A stretch of 64,000 nt of DNA from Bacillota bacterium (lineage in GTDB: Bacteria > Bacillota > Clostridia > Lachnospirales > Lachnospiraceae). The stretch is taken from the NCBI GenBank assembly GCA_029226935.1, contig JAQXYZ010000080.1, positions 1-64,000 of the forward strand. Direction: 5' to 3'. Shown here in pieces: positions 34,784 to 44,851 of this stretch (position 1 is the stretch's first letter; each line of letters opens with the position of its first letter). Under the pieces are notes generated by a model, which saw nothing but the letters and a program-made list of their open reading frames with translations, searched no databases and was not told the DNA's origin. The translations under genes were made by a program, and so were the position numbers.

Positions 34784-34984
34784 ATGGCAAGCAGCAAATC
34801 TAATAGAGTAGAAGTTCCTGAAGCTAAGGCAGCTATGGATCGTTTCAAAACAGAAGTTGCTTCTGAGCTTGGTGTTAACTTAAAAGAAGGTTACAATGGT
34901 GACTTAACATCCAAGGAAGCCGGTTCCATCGGTGGCGAAATGGTTCGTAGAATGATCAAAAAGCAAGAAGAAATGATGAAATAA
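34784..34984 (+). CDS. Alpha/beta-type small acid-soluble spore protein
   Basis: 66 residues from ATG 34784 (GGAGG ends 9 bases upstream; the ATG at 34778 is too close to it). The sequence MASSKSNRVEVPEAKAAM, the GPR protease cleavage region KTEVASELGV and the DNA-binding segment GYNGDLTSKEAGSIGGEMVRRMI are all characteristic. Such proteins coat spore DNA and protect it from UV and heat. Expression should be forespore-specific. Confidence 0.95.
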   Translation: MASSKSNRVEVPEAKAAMDRFKTEVASELGVNLKEGYNGDLTSKEAGSIGGEMVRRMIKKQEEMMK

Positions 34985-35002
34985 CTTGCAGGAATAAAAG
35001 AT

Positions 35003-35034
35003 GACCCATCTGCATATTGCAGATGGGTCGTTTT
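35003..35034. terminator. Bidirectional terminator between SASP and the minus-strand ECF gene
   Basis: GACCCATCTGC (35003-35013) and GCAGATGGGTC (35019-35029), a perfect 11-bp stem with loop ATATT, followed by GTTTT. Confidence 0.85.
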
Positions 35035-35052
35035 AATGCTTTGATAATAAAT

Positions 35053-35622
35053 TTACTTTTCTCCATTCTTTAAGTATTTCTTTAACGGAATCCATATAAT
35101 GTAAGCAAGAACACTGCCAATCAGAGCAGTAGTCAGCTGGGTGATGGAAAAGGTGGTTTTGGCAGTTGCCAGAACCTTGGGCAGTGCTTCGGGATTCGGA
35201 AGATGTGCGGCAATGTTTCCTCCAAAAACAGGAAGGATAACAAGCACAATGACGATTCCCATAAAAACAGCCTTTAGGATAGAACCCACGGCTAATCCTA
35301 CGGGCAGCTTCCATTTGAAGTTCAGCTTATTCTGGAAATACCACGTACACACTGCCAAAACAGCATTTCCTGCCATTACAGCAGGGAACATCAGGGGAAT
35401 GGCAGCCATGATGGGAGAACCTGTAAAAAAGAAAGCGGTAACAGGAGCAATGATGCTGATAAGGAGTCCGCTCCATAATCCCACTGCCAGAACCGCAATT
35501 ATGATGGTAGTGTTTACAATGGGGCCCGTGATATACACGGAAAGATTTTTGAAATACTGGCTTGCAATACAGATGGCAAGTAACAATGCTGTCTGAACTA
35601 ACTGTTTCGTTGAAAATTTCAT
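35053..35622 (-). CDS. ECF transporter S component, substrate unknown
   Basis: 189 residues with about six membrane segments. The N-terminal TKQLVQTALLLAICIASQYF, the PIMAAIPLMFPAVMAGNAVLAV region and overall size fit ECF substrate-capture subunits that share a general energising module. The vitamin or cofactor bound cannot be identified by eye. The TM1266-type gene lies just upstream on the same strand behind an attenuator-like leader, so a common signal may control both. Confidence 0.8.
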   Translation of the reverse strand: MKFSTKQLVQTALLLAICIASQYFKNLSVYITGPIVNTTIIIAVLAVGLWSGLLISIIAPVTAFFFTGSPIMAAIPLMFPAVMAGNAVLAVCTWYFQNKLNFKWKLPVGLAVGSILKAVFMGIVIVLVILPVFGGNIAAHLPNPEALPKVLATAKTTFSITQLTTALIGSVLAYIIWIPLKKYLKNGEK

Positions 35623-35646
35623 AAAGATACCTCCGGTAAAAAATGA

Positions 35647-35892
35647 TTAAAATTTTGCCTGCATAGCTTTGGCGGTAATTCCTTTGATACGCCCAAGCTT
35701 TCCGGAGAGTGTGCTGATCTGATCTGAAGTAGCATCTACGATGACAGAGATAATGTTCAGGGATTTTTCCCGATAGGGAATACCAATCCTTCCGACGATA
35801 CAATCTGCATATTCGTGCAGCAGCTCATTTACCTGTGCAGCAGCATTGACATCTTGAATGAAAATTCCGATAATCGCAACCTTTTCTTCCAT
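35647..35892 (-). CDS. TM1266-family (iron-only hydrogenase system) putative regulator
   Basis: 81 residues with an ACT/NikR-like ferredoxin fold (VAIIGIFIQDVNAAAQVNELL ... NIISVIVDATSDQISTLSGKL). This family is encoded beside FeFe-hydrogenase maturation genes in many anaerobes and is thought to be regulatory. No hydrogenase gene is in the window; here it is paired with an ECF S component 24 bases downstream. RBS AGGAGG 8 bases before the start. Confidence 0.78.
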   Translation of the reverse strand: MEEKVAIIGIFIQDVNAAAQVNELLHEYADCIVGRIGIPYREKSLNIISVIVDATSDQISTLSGKLGRIKGITAKAMQAKF

Positions 35893-35896
35893 AAAA

Positions 35897-36022
35897 TACC
35901 TCCTAAAAAAATAAAAACTTACCGGTCATTCTATCGGTAAGGCTCATATCTTTACGTCAGGAATTCCTTTGGCTCAGAACGATATTGCTGCTGCAAAGGC
36001 AGAAAATACTCCCTTTGCAGGA
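35897..36022 (-). ncRNA. Structured attenuator leader, candidate riboswitch
   Basis: Minus-strand leader of about 125 nt. In transcript order: a perfect 9-bp stem CTGCAAAGG/CCTTTGCAG (36012-36020 with 35991-35999), an ATATC/GATAT pairing enclosing an AGGAATTCCT palindrome, then a terminator hairpin CTTACCG/CGGTAAG (35935-35941 with 35918-35924) followed by a long T-run and at once by the AGGAGG of the TM1266 gene. CTATC near the 5' end can pair with GATAG in the terminator loop region. It matches no riboswitch class I know by sequence. Confidence 0.55.
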
Positions 36023-36025
36023 TAG

Positions 36026-36054
36026 TTATAGTATAAATATAAATGGACAAAAAA
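36026..36054 (-). promoter_or_regulatory. Promoter of the structured leader and TM1266-ECF unit
   Basis: On the minus strand TTGCTT, 17 bases, TATACT, reading leftward within 36026-36059. The predicted start lies near 36022, just before the first stem of the leader. Confidence 0.55.
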
Positions 36055-36093
36055 GCAAGAAGAATAAAAAACTGGCATTTTTCTGCCAAGTGT

Positions 36094-36101
36094 GTTATAA
36101 T
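36094..36101 (+). promoter_or_regulatory. Extended -10 promoter of tig
   Basis: TG-T-TATAAT (TATAAT at 36096-36101), an extended -10 element with a weak -35 region. It lies about 80 bases before the tig start. Confidence 0.5.
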
Positions 36102-36177
36102 TGTACAATGACTGTGAGTGTGCCTGAAAATAATTTTATATATTAAGGACATATGATTATAAGGAGGACGTACCAGA

Positions 36178-37464
36178 ATGAGCGTACAGGTTGAAAAACT
36201 GGAAAAGAACATGGCGAAGCTTACCATTGAAGTTTCAGCAGAAGAATTGGAAAAGGCATTACAGAATGCTTTCTTAAAGAACAAAAATAAGATCAGCGTT
36301 CCCGGCTTCAGAAAGGGGAAAGTACCCCGCCAGATGGTAGAAAAAATGTATGGACCGGAAATTTTTTATGAGGATGCAGCAAATGCACTGATTCCTGAAG
36401 CATACGAAAAGGCATTGGATGAATGTGGAGAGGATATTGTGTCTTCCCCTGTCATTGATGTGACTCAGATTGAAAAAGGCAAGCCCTTTATCTTCACTGC
36501 GGAGGTTGCACTTAAGCCTGAAGTGAAGCTTGGAAAATATAAAGGAGTTAAGGTTGAGAAGGCAGACACTGCTGTAACAGATGAAGAGGTGGATGCAGAG
36601 ATCAACAAGGAAAGAGAAAACAACGCGAGAAACATTGAAGTTACGGACAGAGCGGTAAAGGACGGCGATATGACAGTTCTTGATTTTGAAGGCTTTGTTG
36701 ACGGTGTAGCTTTCGAAGGCGGAAAGGGAGAGAATTATCCTCTGACCATTGGTTCAGGTGCATTCATTCCCGGCTTCGAAGAGCAGCTGGTAGGTGCCGA
36801 AATCGGTAAGGAAGTGGAAGTCAATGTAACATTCCCTGAAGATTATCAGGCAGAAGAATTAAAGGGTAAGGCAGCAGTATTCAAATGTACAATTAAGGAA
36901 ATCAAAGAAAAGGAACTTCCTGAGCTTGATGATGAATTTGCAAGCGAGGTTTCAGAATTTGATACTCTGGAAGAATACAAGGCAGATGTTAAGGCGAAAC
37001 TGACAGAGAAGAAGGAAAAAGAAGCTAAGGATGCCAAAGAAGCAGCAGTTATCGAAGCAATCGTAAATGATTCCGAGATGGAAATCCCTGAAGCAATGCT
37101 GACAACACAGCAGAAGCAGATGGTGGATGAGTTTGCACAGAGAATTCAGATGCAGGGATTATCCATTGACCAGTATTTCCAGTTTACGGGCACTACCTAT
37201 GATAAGATGATTGAGCAGGTAAAACCTCAGGCTGAAAAGAGAATTAAGTCCAGACTGGTTCTTGAAGCGATTGTAAAAGCTGAAAACATTGAAGCTTCTG
37301 AGGAAGACTACGAAGAAGAGATTAAGGTAATGGCAGAAGCTTACCAGATGGAAGCTGATAAGGTAAAGGAAATGCTTCCTGAGAAGAGCGTAGCTCAGAT
37401 TAAGGAAGACATTGCAGTGAGAAAAGCAGCTGAATTTGCAGTTACAAATGCAAAGGAAAAATAA
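36178..37464 (+). CDS. tig: Trigger factor, ribosome-bound chaperone and peptidyl-prolyl isomerase
   Basis: 428 residues. The N-terminal ribosome-binding signature is KISVPGFRKGKVPRQ; an FKBP-type isomerase domain follows (about 160-245: VKDGDMTVLDFEGFVDG ... FPEDYQAEELKGK); a long helical C-terminal chaperone domain ends the protein. It folds nascent chains at the ribosome exit tunnel. RBS AAGGAGG. clpP, clpX and lon follow, the usual Firmicute order. Confidence 0.96.
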   Translation: MSVQVEKLEKNMAKLTIEVSAEELEKALQNAFLKNKNKISVPGFRKGKVPRQMVEKMYGPEIFYEDAANALIPEAYEKALDECGEDIVSSPVIDVTQIEKGKPFIFTAEVALKPEVKLGKYKGVKVEKADTAVTDEEVDAEINKERENNARNIEVTDRAVKDGDMTVLDFEGFVDGVAFEGGKGENYPLTIGSGAFIPGFEEQLVGAEIGKEVEVNVTFPEDYQAEELKGKAAVFKCTIKEIKEKELPELDDEFASEVSEFDTLEEYKADVKAKLTEKKEKEAKDAKEAAVIEAIVNDSEMEIPEAMLTTQQKQMVDEFAQRIQMQGLSIDQYFQFTGTTYDKMIEQVKPQAEKRIKSRLVLEAIVKAENIEASEEDYEEEIKVMAEAYQMEADKVKEMLPEKSVAQIKEDIAVRKAAEFAVTNAKEK

Positions 37465-37563
37465 AGAACATTAAAAATTTATTAATTCAAAAGCAAAATG
37501 ATTGCAAAAGAATGATGCATGAATTATGATGTCAATAATAAGTGACGGATGATTTGCAATGAT

Positions 37564-37602
37564 AAAATAGTTTCCTGCGGCAACGCCGCAGGAAACTATT
37601 TT
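37564..37602 (+). terminator. Perfect 18-bp hairpin between tig and clpP
   Basis: Arms 37564-37581 and 37585-37602 are exact reverse complements with a 3-base AAC loop. The right arm ends in TTTT. It probably terminates most tig transcripts, or protects or processes the mRNA upstream of clpP. Confidence 0.75.
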
Positions 37603-37650
37603 CAAAGAGAAATTGCAAAGGAATGTTTGACGAATAAGGAGGATATGGCA

Positions 37651-38241
37651 ATGAGTTTAGTACCTTATGTCATTGAACAGACGAGTAGGGGAGAACGTTC
37701 CTACGATATTTATTCAAGACTTTTGAAGGAAAGAATTATTTTTTTGGGTGAAGAGGTAAATGAAACCACAGCAAGCCTGATTGTGGCGCAGATGCTGTTT
37801 TTGGAAGCAGAAGATCCTGAGAAGGATATCCAGTTCTACATCAACAGCCCCGGCGGAAGTGTGACTGCGGGAATGGCAATTTATGATACTATGCAGTATG
37901 TTAAGTGTGATGTATCCACTTATTGTATGGGTATGGCTGCCAGCATGGGAGCATTTCTGCTTGCAGGCGGAACAAAAGGAAAGAGACTTGCCCTACCCAA
38001 TGCAGAAATTATGATCCATCAGCCTTTAGGTGGTGCACAGGGTCAGGCAACAGAAATTGAGATTGCAGCAAGACATATCTTACAGACCAAAGAAAAGTTA
38101 AATAAAATTCTGGCTGAAAACACAGGCAAGGATTATGACGTAATTGCAGCGGACACAGAAAGAGATAACTGGATGACTGCTGAGGAAGCCAAAGAATATG
38201 GTCTGATTGACAGGGTTGTCTACAAGCGGGCAGATAACTAA
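37651..38241 (+). CDS. clpP: ATP-dependent Clp protease proteolytic subunit
   Basis: 196 residues from ATG 37651 ([19 protein letters not shown]), 8 bases after GGAGG; upstream in-frame ATGs would put the terminator hairpin inside the gene or crowd the ribosome site. Catalytic Ser98 (GMAASMGAF) and His123 (MIHQPLGG) are in place, with the aspartate in the usual C-terminal position. It forms the proteolytic chamber for ClpX and ClpC. clpX follows 22 bases later. Confidence 0.97.
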   Translation: MSLVPYVIEQTSRGERSYDIYSRLLKERIIFLGEEVNETTASLIVAQMLFLEAEDPEKDIQFYINSPGGSVTAGMAIYDTMQYVKCDVSTYCMGMAASMGAFLLAGGTKGKRLALPNAEIMIHQPLGGAQGQATEIEIAARHILQTKEKLNKILAENTGKDYDVIAADTERDNWMTAEEAKEYGLIDRVVYKRADN

Positions 38242-38263
38242 TAAAATTTTAAGAGGTAGGAAG

Positions 38264-39520
38264 ATGGCGGGAAAAAATTCTGACAACATCAGATGTTCCT
38301 TTTGTAATAAGACACAGGATCAGGTCAAAAAGATGATCGCAGGTCCGGCAGGTGTATATATCTGTGATGAATGCGTGGAAATCTGTGCAGACATCGTGGA
38401 AGAAGAATACGAGGACGAAGTGACAGAGGAAGCAGAGATTGATATCAATCTGTTAAAGCCTGTAGAGATTAAGGAGTTTCTGGATGACTATGTAATCGGT
38501 CAGGAGGAGGCAAAGAAGGTTCTGGCAGTTGCCGTGTATAATCATTATAAGAGAGTCATGGCGCCTAAGGACTTAGATGATGTGGAACTCCAAAAGAGCA
38601 ACATTATCATGGTAGGACCTACCGGTTCAGGAAAGACATACCTTGCACAGACACTGGCTAAGATTATCAATGTGCCTTTCGCAATTGCAGATGCTACCAC
38701 ATTGACAGAAGCCGGATATGTGGGAGAGGATGTGGAAAATATCCTTCTGAAATTGATTCAGGCAGCGGATTATGATGTGGAACGCGCTCAGCTTGGAATG
38801 ATTTATATTGATGAAATTGACAAGATTACCAAGAAAAGTGAAAATGTATCTATTACCAGAGATGTGTCGGGAGAAGGCGTGCAGCAGGCACTTTTGAAAA
38901 TTATAGAGGGAACGGTTGCCAGTGTGCCTCCACAGGGAGGGAGAAAGCACCCTCATCAGGAGCTGATTCAAATCGATACTTCCAATATTCTGTTTATCTG
39001 CGGCGGCGCATTTGACGGATTAGAGAAGATTGTAGAAAACAGACTCAACCGTAATTCTATAGGATTTGATGCAGAGATTGCCAGTAAGAACAATCGGGAA
39101 ATCAGCGAGCTTTTAAGTGAAGTAACCCCGCAGGATCTGGTGAAATTCGGGTTAATACCTGAATTTGTGGGACGTGTTCCGATTAATGTGTCTCTCCAGG
39201 GACTGGATGAAGAGGCACTGGTCAGAATCCTTACAGAGCCTAAGAGTGCATTAATCAAGCAGTATCAGAAGCTGTTTGGCTTTGATGATGTAAAGCTGAC
39301 TTTTGAGAAGGACGCGGTAGAAGCCATTGCAAAGCAGGCATTCGAGCGTAAGACCGGGGCCAGAGGACTTCGCTCTATCATGGAAAAGGTCATGATGGAT
39401 GTGATGTATCAAATCCCGTCTGATGAGACAATAGAAGAGTGCGTGATTACCAAAGGCGCGGTTGAAGGCACCAGTGAACCTTTACTGATTCATCATGAGG
39501 TAATGCGTAAAGCGAGATAA
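38264..39520 (+). CDS. clpX: ATP-dependent Clp protease ATP-binding subunit
   Basis: 418 residues from ATG 38264. N-terminal C4 zinc-binding domain ([10 protein letters not shown] ... ICDECVEIC), Walker A GPTGSGKT, Walker [10 protein letters not shown], sensor and [10 protein letters not shown] regions. It unfolds tagged substrates and feeds them to ClpP. Separated from lon by a strong terminator. Confidence 0.97.
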   Translation: MAGKNSDNIRCSFCNKTQDQVKKMIAGPAGVYICDECVEICADIVEEEYEDEVTEEAEIDINLLKPVEIKEFLDDYVIGQEEAKKVLAVAVYNHYKRVMAPKDLDDVELQKSNIIMVGPTGSGKTYLAQTLAKIINVPFAIADATTLTEAGYVGEDVENILLKLIQAADYDVERAQLGMIYIDEIDKITKKSENVSITRDVSGEGVQQALLKIIEGTVASVPPQGGRKHPHQELIQIDTSNILFICGGAFDGLEKIVENRLNRNSIGFDAEIASKNNREISELLSEVTPQDLVKFGLIPEFVGRVPINVSLQGLDEEALVRILTEPKSALIKQYQKLFGFDDVKLTFEKDAVEAIAKQAFERKTGARGLRSIMEKVMMDVMYQIPSDETIEECVITKGAVEGTSEPLLIHHEVMRKAR

Positions 39521-39536
39521 GATATAATGATGTGCT

Positions 39537-39562
39537 AAAATGCCGCCGTAAGGCGGCATTTT
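39537..39562 (+). terminator. Terminator after clpX
   Basis: AAAATGCCGCC (39537-39547) and GGCGGCATTTT (39552-39562), a perfect 11-bp stem with GTAA loop; T-rich on the 3' side. Confidence 0.85.
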
Positions 39563-39614
39563 GTGTCTGATGACAAGGGTATATGCGAAACAGGATTGGA
39601 ATAAGGAAAATACA

Positions 39615-42032
39615 ATGGGTAAAAAAGAAACAGAGAATGAACAGGAGCTTTTAATGCCCCTGATTCCGCTAAGAGGAATGACAATTTTGCCGGATACAGT
39701 AATCCACTTTGATCTTAATCGGGAGAAATCCATTAAGGCACTTGAGTATGCAATGATGAAGGGTGGAAAGCTGTTTCTGGTAACGCAGAAGGATGCGGGT
39801 GTAGATATGCCCGGAGAAGAGCATCTTTATCGGGTAGGAACCATTGCAATGGTCAAACAGATTACCAAGCTGTCTAATCAGATTGTGAGAGTTCTGGTAG
39901 AGGGTATCGGGAGAGGAATTCTTAAAGGAATCAATGAAGAAAATACAAAGTTTATAGAGGCTTATGTGGAAGACGCTGCCATGCAGGGCAAAGCGCATGA
40001 GATCAACAAGGTAGAAGAGGAAGCAATGTTAAGGCAGCTTCAGGAATACTTTTCTACCTTTGCCAAGCACTATCCGAAGCTTGATAAGAATGCGGTACAG
40101 AGATATTCTCACATGAAAGATCCGGGAAGTCTTATGGATCAGATTGCAATGAATCTTCCAATTTCTTATGAAAAGCGTCAGAGTGTGCTTGGAGCCGTTT
40201 CTCTTCGGGAACGCTATGAGATTTTGTGTGAGCACCTGATGAATGAGATTGAAATTGCCAAGGCAAGGGAAGAGCTTGCTCTCAGCATTAAGGACCGGGT
40301 GGACAAAAACCAAAGGGAATATCTTCTTCGGGAGCAGCTTCACTATATCCGTGAGGAGCTTGGCGAGGAGGGTTCGTTTTCTGATGCAGATCAGTTTGAG
40401 GAGGCAGTTGAGCTGCTTTGGGCATCAGAGGAAGTAAAAGAAAAAATCAAAAAAGAAATCAAACGTTTCAAGAATCTTTCGGGAAGTAGTTCTGAAAGTG
40501 CGGTGGAACGTGCCTATATAGAGACGCTTTTAGAGCTTCCGTGGGATAAGACTTCAGATGACAATGAAAATATCAGTCGTGCAAAGGAGATACTTGAGAA
40601 AGAGCATTACGGGCTGGAGCAGGTGAAGGAGCGTATTTTAGAGTTCCTGGCTGTTCGCTGCCTTACCAGAAAGGGAGACAGCCCGATTATCTGTCTGGTA
40701 GGACCTCCGGGGACCGGTAAGACTTCCATTGCCAGAAGTGTTGCGGAAGCATTGGATAAAAAGTATGTGCGTATTTGTCTGGGAGGCATCAGGGATGAGG
40801 CGGAAATCAGAGGTCACAGGAAGACTTATGTAGGAGCTATGCCGGGGCGGATTGCGGCAGGCTTAAAGCAGGCAGGGGTAAAGAATCCTTTGATGCTGTT
40901 AGATGAAATTGATAAGGTGAGTAATGATTACAAGGGAGATACTTTTTCTGCCCTTTTGGAGGTACTTGACGGAGAACAGAATGTACGGTTTAGGGATCAT
41001 TATGTGGAAATTCCGCTGGATCTGTCGGAGGTTTTATTTATTGCCACAGCCAATACCACACAGACAATTCCAAGACCTCTCTTAGATCGTATGGAAGTGA
41101 TTGAGGTCAACAGCTATACGGAAAATGAAAAGTTCCATATTGCAAAGGAACATCTGATTAAGAAACAGATGGAAAAGAATGGGATTACCAAAAAAATGCT
41201 GACCATTCAGGACGGTGCACTTAAAAATATCATTTCCTTTTATACAAGGGAAGCCGGTGTCAGGGAACTGGAGCGGAAGATTGGTGATATCTGCAGAAAA
41301 TCCGCAAAGGAAATTCTGGAGCGCAGGGAAGCAGGAGAAGAACCGGAGAAAATCAAGGTGACCAGCGCAAACCTCGACAAATATCTGGGCACCCGCAAAT
41401 ATAGCCTCAATAAAGCCGATAAGGAACCTCAGGTGGGAATTGTCCGCGGGCTTGCATGGACCAGCGTAGGCGGCGATACCCTTCAGATTGAGGTAAATAT
41501 GATGCCTGGAAAAGGAGATATTGAGCTTACCGGGCAGATGGGAGATGTGATGAAGGAGTCTGCACTGATCGGAATGAGTTATGTGCGCTCCATTGGTGAC
41601 GGAAACGGCATTCAGCCTGAAACATTCAAGGAGAATGATTTTCACATACATATTCCCGAAGGGGCAGTTCCGAAGGACGGGCCTTCTGCGGGAATTACCA
41701 TGGCAACGGCGCTTTTCTCTGCAATTTCGGGGGAAAAGGTGCGCAGCGATATTGCCATGACAGGGGAAATTACCTTGCGGGGAAGAGTGCTTCCGGTAGG
41801 CGGTTTGAAGGAAAAGTTACTGGCGGCGAGAATGGCAGGGCTTAAGGAGGTTTTCGTACCTTTAGAAAACAAAAAGGATATCGAAGAAATTTCAGAGGAA
41901 ATTACCCAGGGCCTTACCATTACCTATGTGAAAGAAATGCGGGAGGTTTTGCAGAATGCGCTGCTGTGGAAGCAATCCCGGACTGGCAACAGGGGACACA
42001 ATAGAAGCAAAGGATCGGGAACAATAGCATGA
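39615..42032 (+). CDS. lon: ATP-dependent protease La
   Basis: 805 residues from ATG 39615 (AAGGAAA upstream; an in-frame ATG at 39561 lies in the terminator and is rejected). N-terminal LON substrate domain ([15 protein letters not shown]), AAA+ ATPase with Walker [10 protein letters not shown], and Ser-Lys protease domain with catalytic Ser691 (PKDGPSAG) and a lysine near 734 ([11 protein letters not shown]). It degrades damaged and regulatory proteins. The last four bases ATGA are shared with the start of ysxC. Confidence 0.97.
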   Translation: MGKKETENEQELLMPLIPLRGMTILPDTVIHFDLNREKSIKALEYAMMKGGKLFLVTQKDAGVDMPGEEHLYRVGTIAMVKQITKLSNQIVRVLVEGIGRGILKGINEENTKFIEAYVEDAAMQGKAHEINKVEEEAMLRQLQEYFSTFAKHYPKLDKNAVQRYSHMKDPGSLMDQIAMNLPISYEKRQSVLGAVSLRERYEILCEHLMNEIEIAKAREELALSIKDRVDKNQREYLLREQLHYIREELGEEGSFSDADQFEEAVELLWASEEVKEKIKKEIKRFKNLSGSSSESAVERAYIETLLELPWDKTSDDNENISRAKEILEKEHYGLEQVKERILEFLAVRCLTRKGDSPIICLVGPPGTGKTSIARSVAEALDKKYVRICLGGIRDEAEIRGHRKTYVGAMPGRIAAGLKQAGVKNPLMLLDEIDKVSNDYKGDTFSALLEVLDGEQNVRFRDHYVEIPLDLSEVLFIATANTTQTIPRPLLDRMEVIEVNSYTENEKFHIAKEHLIKKQMEKNGITKKMLTIQDGALKNIISFYTREAGVRELERKIGDICRKSAKEILERREAGEEPEKIKVTSANLDKYLGTRKYSLNKADKEPQVGIVRGLAWTSVGGDTLQIEVNMMPGKGDIELTGQMGDVMKESALIGMSYVRSIGDGNGIQPETFKENDFHIHIPEGAVPKDGPSAGITMATALFSAISGEKVRSDIAMTGEITLRGRVLPVGGLKEKLLAARMAGLKEVFVPLENKKDIEEISEEITQGLTITYVKEMREVLQNALLWKQSRTGNRGHNRSKGSGTIA

Positions 42033-42628
42033 TAATAAAAAGTGTAAATCTGGAAACGGTGTGCGGTATTACCAGCAAGCTACCGGAAAATGAACACATA
42101 GAGTTTGCGTTTGCAGGAAAAAGCAATGTAGGAAAATCTTCTCTGATTAATGGGCTTATGAACAGAAAGGCACTGGCAAGAACCAGTGCACAACCGGGAA
42201 AAACACAGACCATTAATTTTTATAATGTGAATGATCAGATGTATTTTGTGGATTTGCCGGGTTATGGATATGCCAAAGTGAGTGAGCAGGAAAAGGCAAA
42301 GTGGGGAAAGATGATTGAAAATTATCTACACCAATCCAAGCAGCTTAAGGCGGTATTCCTGCTGATAGACATTCGCCACGAGCCCTCCGGCAATGACAGG
42401 ATGATGTATGAATGGATTTTAGATCAGGGCTTCCAGCCAATTATAATTGCAACGAAATTGGATAAGATCAACAGAAGTCAGGTACAAAAACACATTAAAA
42501 TGATAAAGGATGGACTTAAGGTTGTAAAAAATACCATTGTAATTCCCTATTCGGCGCAGACCAAACAGGGGCGTGAAGAAATCTATGAGCTCTTGGATTC
42601 CTATTTAGAGGCTAAGGAGGAGCTTTAA
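42029..42628 (+). CDS. ysxC: Ribosome biogenesis GTPase YsxC/EngB
   Basis: 199 residues. G1 GKSNVGKSS, G3 DLPGYGYAKVS, G4 TKLDK and G5 SAQT are those of the EngB family, needed for late 50S subunit assembly. Coupled to lon through a 4-base ATGA overlap, the common Firmicute arrangement. Confidence 0.95.
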   Translation: MIIKSVNLETVCGITSKLPENEHIEFAFAGKSNVGKSSLINGLMNRKALARTSAQPGKTQTINFYNVNDQMYFVDLPGYGYAKVSEQEKAKWGKMIENYLHQSKQLKAVFLLIDIRHEPSGNDRMMYEWILDQGFQPIIIATKLDKINRSQVQKHIKMIKDGLKVVKNTIVIPYSAQTKQGREEIYELLDSYLEAKEEL

Positions 42629-42654
42629 GATTTCATAGTGAAAAGAGGCGTAAT

Positions 42655-43884
42655 ATGGAGGGAACAGGAAGTAAAAAGACATATTTGAAGATTTTGATTA
42701 ATCTGGGAATAGTGCTGCTGTTCGTGCTGGCATGCATTTTTGTAGTGCCCAGAGTGATTGTTTATTTTATGCCCTTTGTGATTGGCGCAATTATTGCATG
42801 GATTGCCAGCCCACTGGTCAGGTTTTTTGAAAAGAAGCTGAAGGTCAAGAGAAAAGCCGGTTCTGCATTTGTTATTATCTCGGTAATTGCACTTGTAATT
42901 CTGGCAGGATATCTGCTCGGAGCCAAGCTGATAGAGGAGACCATTGATTTTATCGGAGAAGTGCCGCAGATGTGGGAAGGGGTGCAGGAGGACTTTGCGG
43001 AAATCGGTGAAAAACTGGAAAATGCAAGCCGTTATCTGCCGGAGGGACTTCGAAGTGCCATCATCAATATTACAAGGAATGTGGATAAGTATCTTGGGGA
43101 TCTTTTTGGAGGACTGAGCACACCTACGATTGAAGCACTCAGCCGCTTTGCAAAAAATCTGCCGACAATCCTTATCGCAATCATCATGTGCCTTTTGTCT
43201 GCCTACTTTTTCGTGGCAGACAGGGAATATGTTTCCAATCTGCTGAAGAAGGCACTGCCGGAATCTGTTCTTGGAAGATGGGATATGATTAAAAGAGGCT
43301 TTACTCGTGCAGTGGGCGGATATTTTAAGGCACAGCTAAAAATTGAAGTTTGGATGTATTTCCTTCTGGGAATTGGGTTTTCCATTTTGAAGGTAAGGTA
43401 TGCGTTTTTTATTGCCATAGGAGTGGCATTTCTTGACCTCCTGCCATTCTTTGGCACGGGAACCGTTCTAATACCATGGGCGGTCATCAAGTTTTTGAGC
43501 GGAGACTACAAAATGGTAATCGGGCTTCTCATTATCTGGGGGGTAGGGCAGCTTGCAAGACAGCTGATACAGCCTAAGATTGTAGGTGAGTCCGTAGGGC
43601 TGTCTCCCATTCCAACCCTGATTCTTTTATACATTGGATATAAGGTGGCGGGTGTGTTTGGTATGATTATTGCGGTTCCCATCGGAATTATTGTATTGAA
43701 TATGTATCAGGAGGGCGTTTTTGACACGACTCTAAACAGTCTTAAGATTTTGTATGCCAGCCTCAGTAATTTCCGTCATTTGAATGATGAGGATATGGAG
43801 GCGGTGCGCATTTATAAAGAAAACGAAAAAAAGCGCATAGCAAAGAGAGAGGAAGCGGAAAAGAATGAAAGTAACAGTGTATAA
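42655..43884 (+). CDS. AI-2E family transporter (PerM/TqsA-like permease)
   Basis: 409 residues with about eight membrane segments and a large extramembrane helix region (about 100-150). DLLPFFGTGTVLIPW and QPKIVGESVGLSPIPTL are family motifs. Members export autoinducer-2 or act as Na+/H+ antiporters; the substrate is not clear here. The last 20 bases overlap the next gene. Confidence 0.87.
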   Translation: MEGTGSKKTYLKILINLGIVLLFVLACIFVVPRVIVYFMPFVIGAIIAWIASPLVRFFEKKLKVKRKAGSAFVIISVIALVILAGYLLGAKLIEETIDFIGEVPQMWEGVQEDFAEIGEKLENASRYLPEGLRSAIINITRNVDKYLGDLFGGLSTPTIEALSRFAKNLPTILIAIIMCLLSAYFFVADREYVSNLLKKALPESVLGRWDMIKRGFTRAVGGYFKAQLKIEVWMYFLLGIGFSILKVRYAFFIAIGVAFLDLLPFFGTGTVLIPWAVIKFLSGDYKMVIGLLIIWGVGQLARQLIQPKIVGESVGLSPIPTLILLYIGYKVAGVFGMIIAVPIGIIVLNMYQEGVFDTTLNSLKILYASLSNFRHLNDEDMEAVRIYKENEKKRIAKREEAEKNESNSV

Positions 43885-44851
43885 CTGTCGTGAATTTGAT
43901 GAAAAAGAATTGTTTGAGAAATATGGAAGAGAACTGGGAATAGATTTGGTACTCTGCCCGGATGCACCGGATGAAAAGAATGCAGTTTTAGCGAAGGAAA
44001 GTGAATGTATTGACATCATTACTTCCAAGATGCCAAGGGAGCTTCTTAAGGTGTTTGCCAATCAGGGTGTAAAGTACATTACAACAAGAACAATCGGTTA
44101 TGACCACATTGATGTAAAGGCGGCAAGAGAACTTGGAATGACTGTGGCAAATGCACCCTACGGTCCCTGCGGTGTGGCGGATTATGCGGTAATGCTGATT
44201 CTCATGACGATCCGCAGGATGAAGAGAATTTTAGAGCGCACCAACATACAGGACTATACTCTGAAAGGAATTCAGGGAAGGGAATTAAAAGATTTGACTG
44301 TAGGAGTCATTGGAACCGGAAGAATTGGCAGAACGGTCCTCAAGGATTTGTCCGGGTTTGGATGCAGGCTGATTGCCTATGATCTTTATGAATGTGAGGA
44401 GGTAAAAGCAGCCGGAGTGCCGTATGTATCTTTGGAGGAAATGTGGCAGCAGGCGGATGTGATCACGCTGCATGCACCTCTTACGGACGAAAATTATCAC
44501 ATGATCGATCAGGAGGCAATCTCCAAAATGAAAGACGGAGTCATGATTGTCAATACCGCCCGGGGAGGACTGATTGATACACAGGCTCTGATTGCCGGAA
44601 TAGAAAGCGGAAAAATCGGCGGGGCAGGACTTGATGTCGTGGAAAATGAATTTGGTTTGTATTATTATGACCATAAATCAGATATACTGAATAACAGGGA
44701 ACTGGCAATTTTAAGAGGCTTTCCTAATGTGACGGTAAGCCATCACATGGCTTTTTATACGGATGACTGTGTGGAAACGGTGGTAAGAGATTCTCTGTTG
44801 GGCTGTCAATGCTTTGTGGAGGGAAAAGAAAACCCCTGGGAGGTCAAGTAG
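43865..44851 (+). CDS. D-2-hydroxyacid dehydrogenase (D-lactate dehydrogenase-like)
   Basis: 328 residues. NAD-binding GVIGTGRIGRTV, catalytic arginine in NTARGGLID, glutamate in DVVENEFG and histidine in VSHHMAF. The insert YYYDHKSD and length resemble fermentative D-LDH (LdhA/VanH group), reducing pyruvate or another 2-oxoacid with NADH. The exact acid is uncertain. It overlaps the AI-2E gene by 20 bases, and truA begins at the next base after its stop. Confidence 0.88.
   Translation: MKVTVYNCREFDEKELFEKYGRELGIDLVLCPDAPDEKNAVLAKESECIDIITSKMPRELLKVFANQGVKYITTRTIGYDHIDVKAARELGMTVANAPYGPCGVADYAVMLILMTIRRMKRILERTNIQDYTLKGIQGRELKDLTVGVIGTGRIGRTVLKDLSGFGCRLIAYDLYECEEVKAAGVPYVSLEEMWQQADVITLHAPLTDENYHMIDQEAISKMKDGVMIVNTARGGLIDTQALIAGIESGKIGGAGLDVVENEFGLYYYDHKSDILNNRELAILRGFPNVTVSHHMAFYTDDCVETVVRDSLLGCQCFVEGKENPWEVK

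Noticed and set aside
43865..44851. VanH-type dehydrogenase linked to the VanZ-like gene
   Set aside because: The enzyme resembles D-lactate dehydrogenases generally and no D-Ala-D-Lac ligase or VanX gene is nearby.
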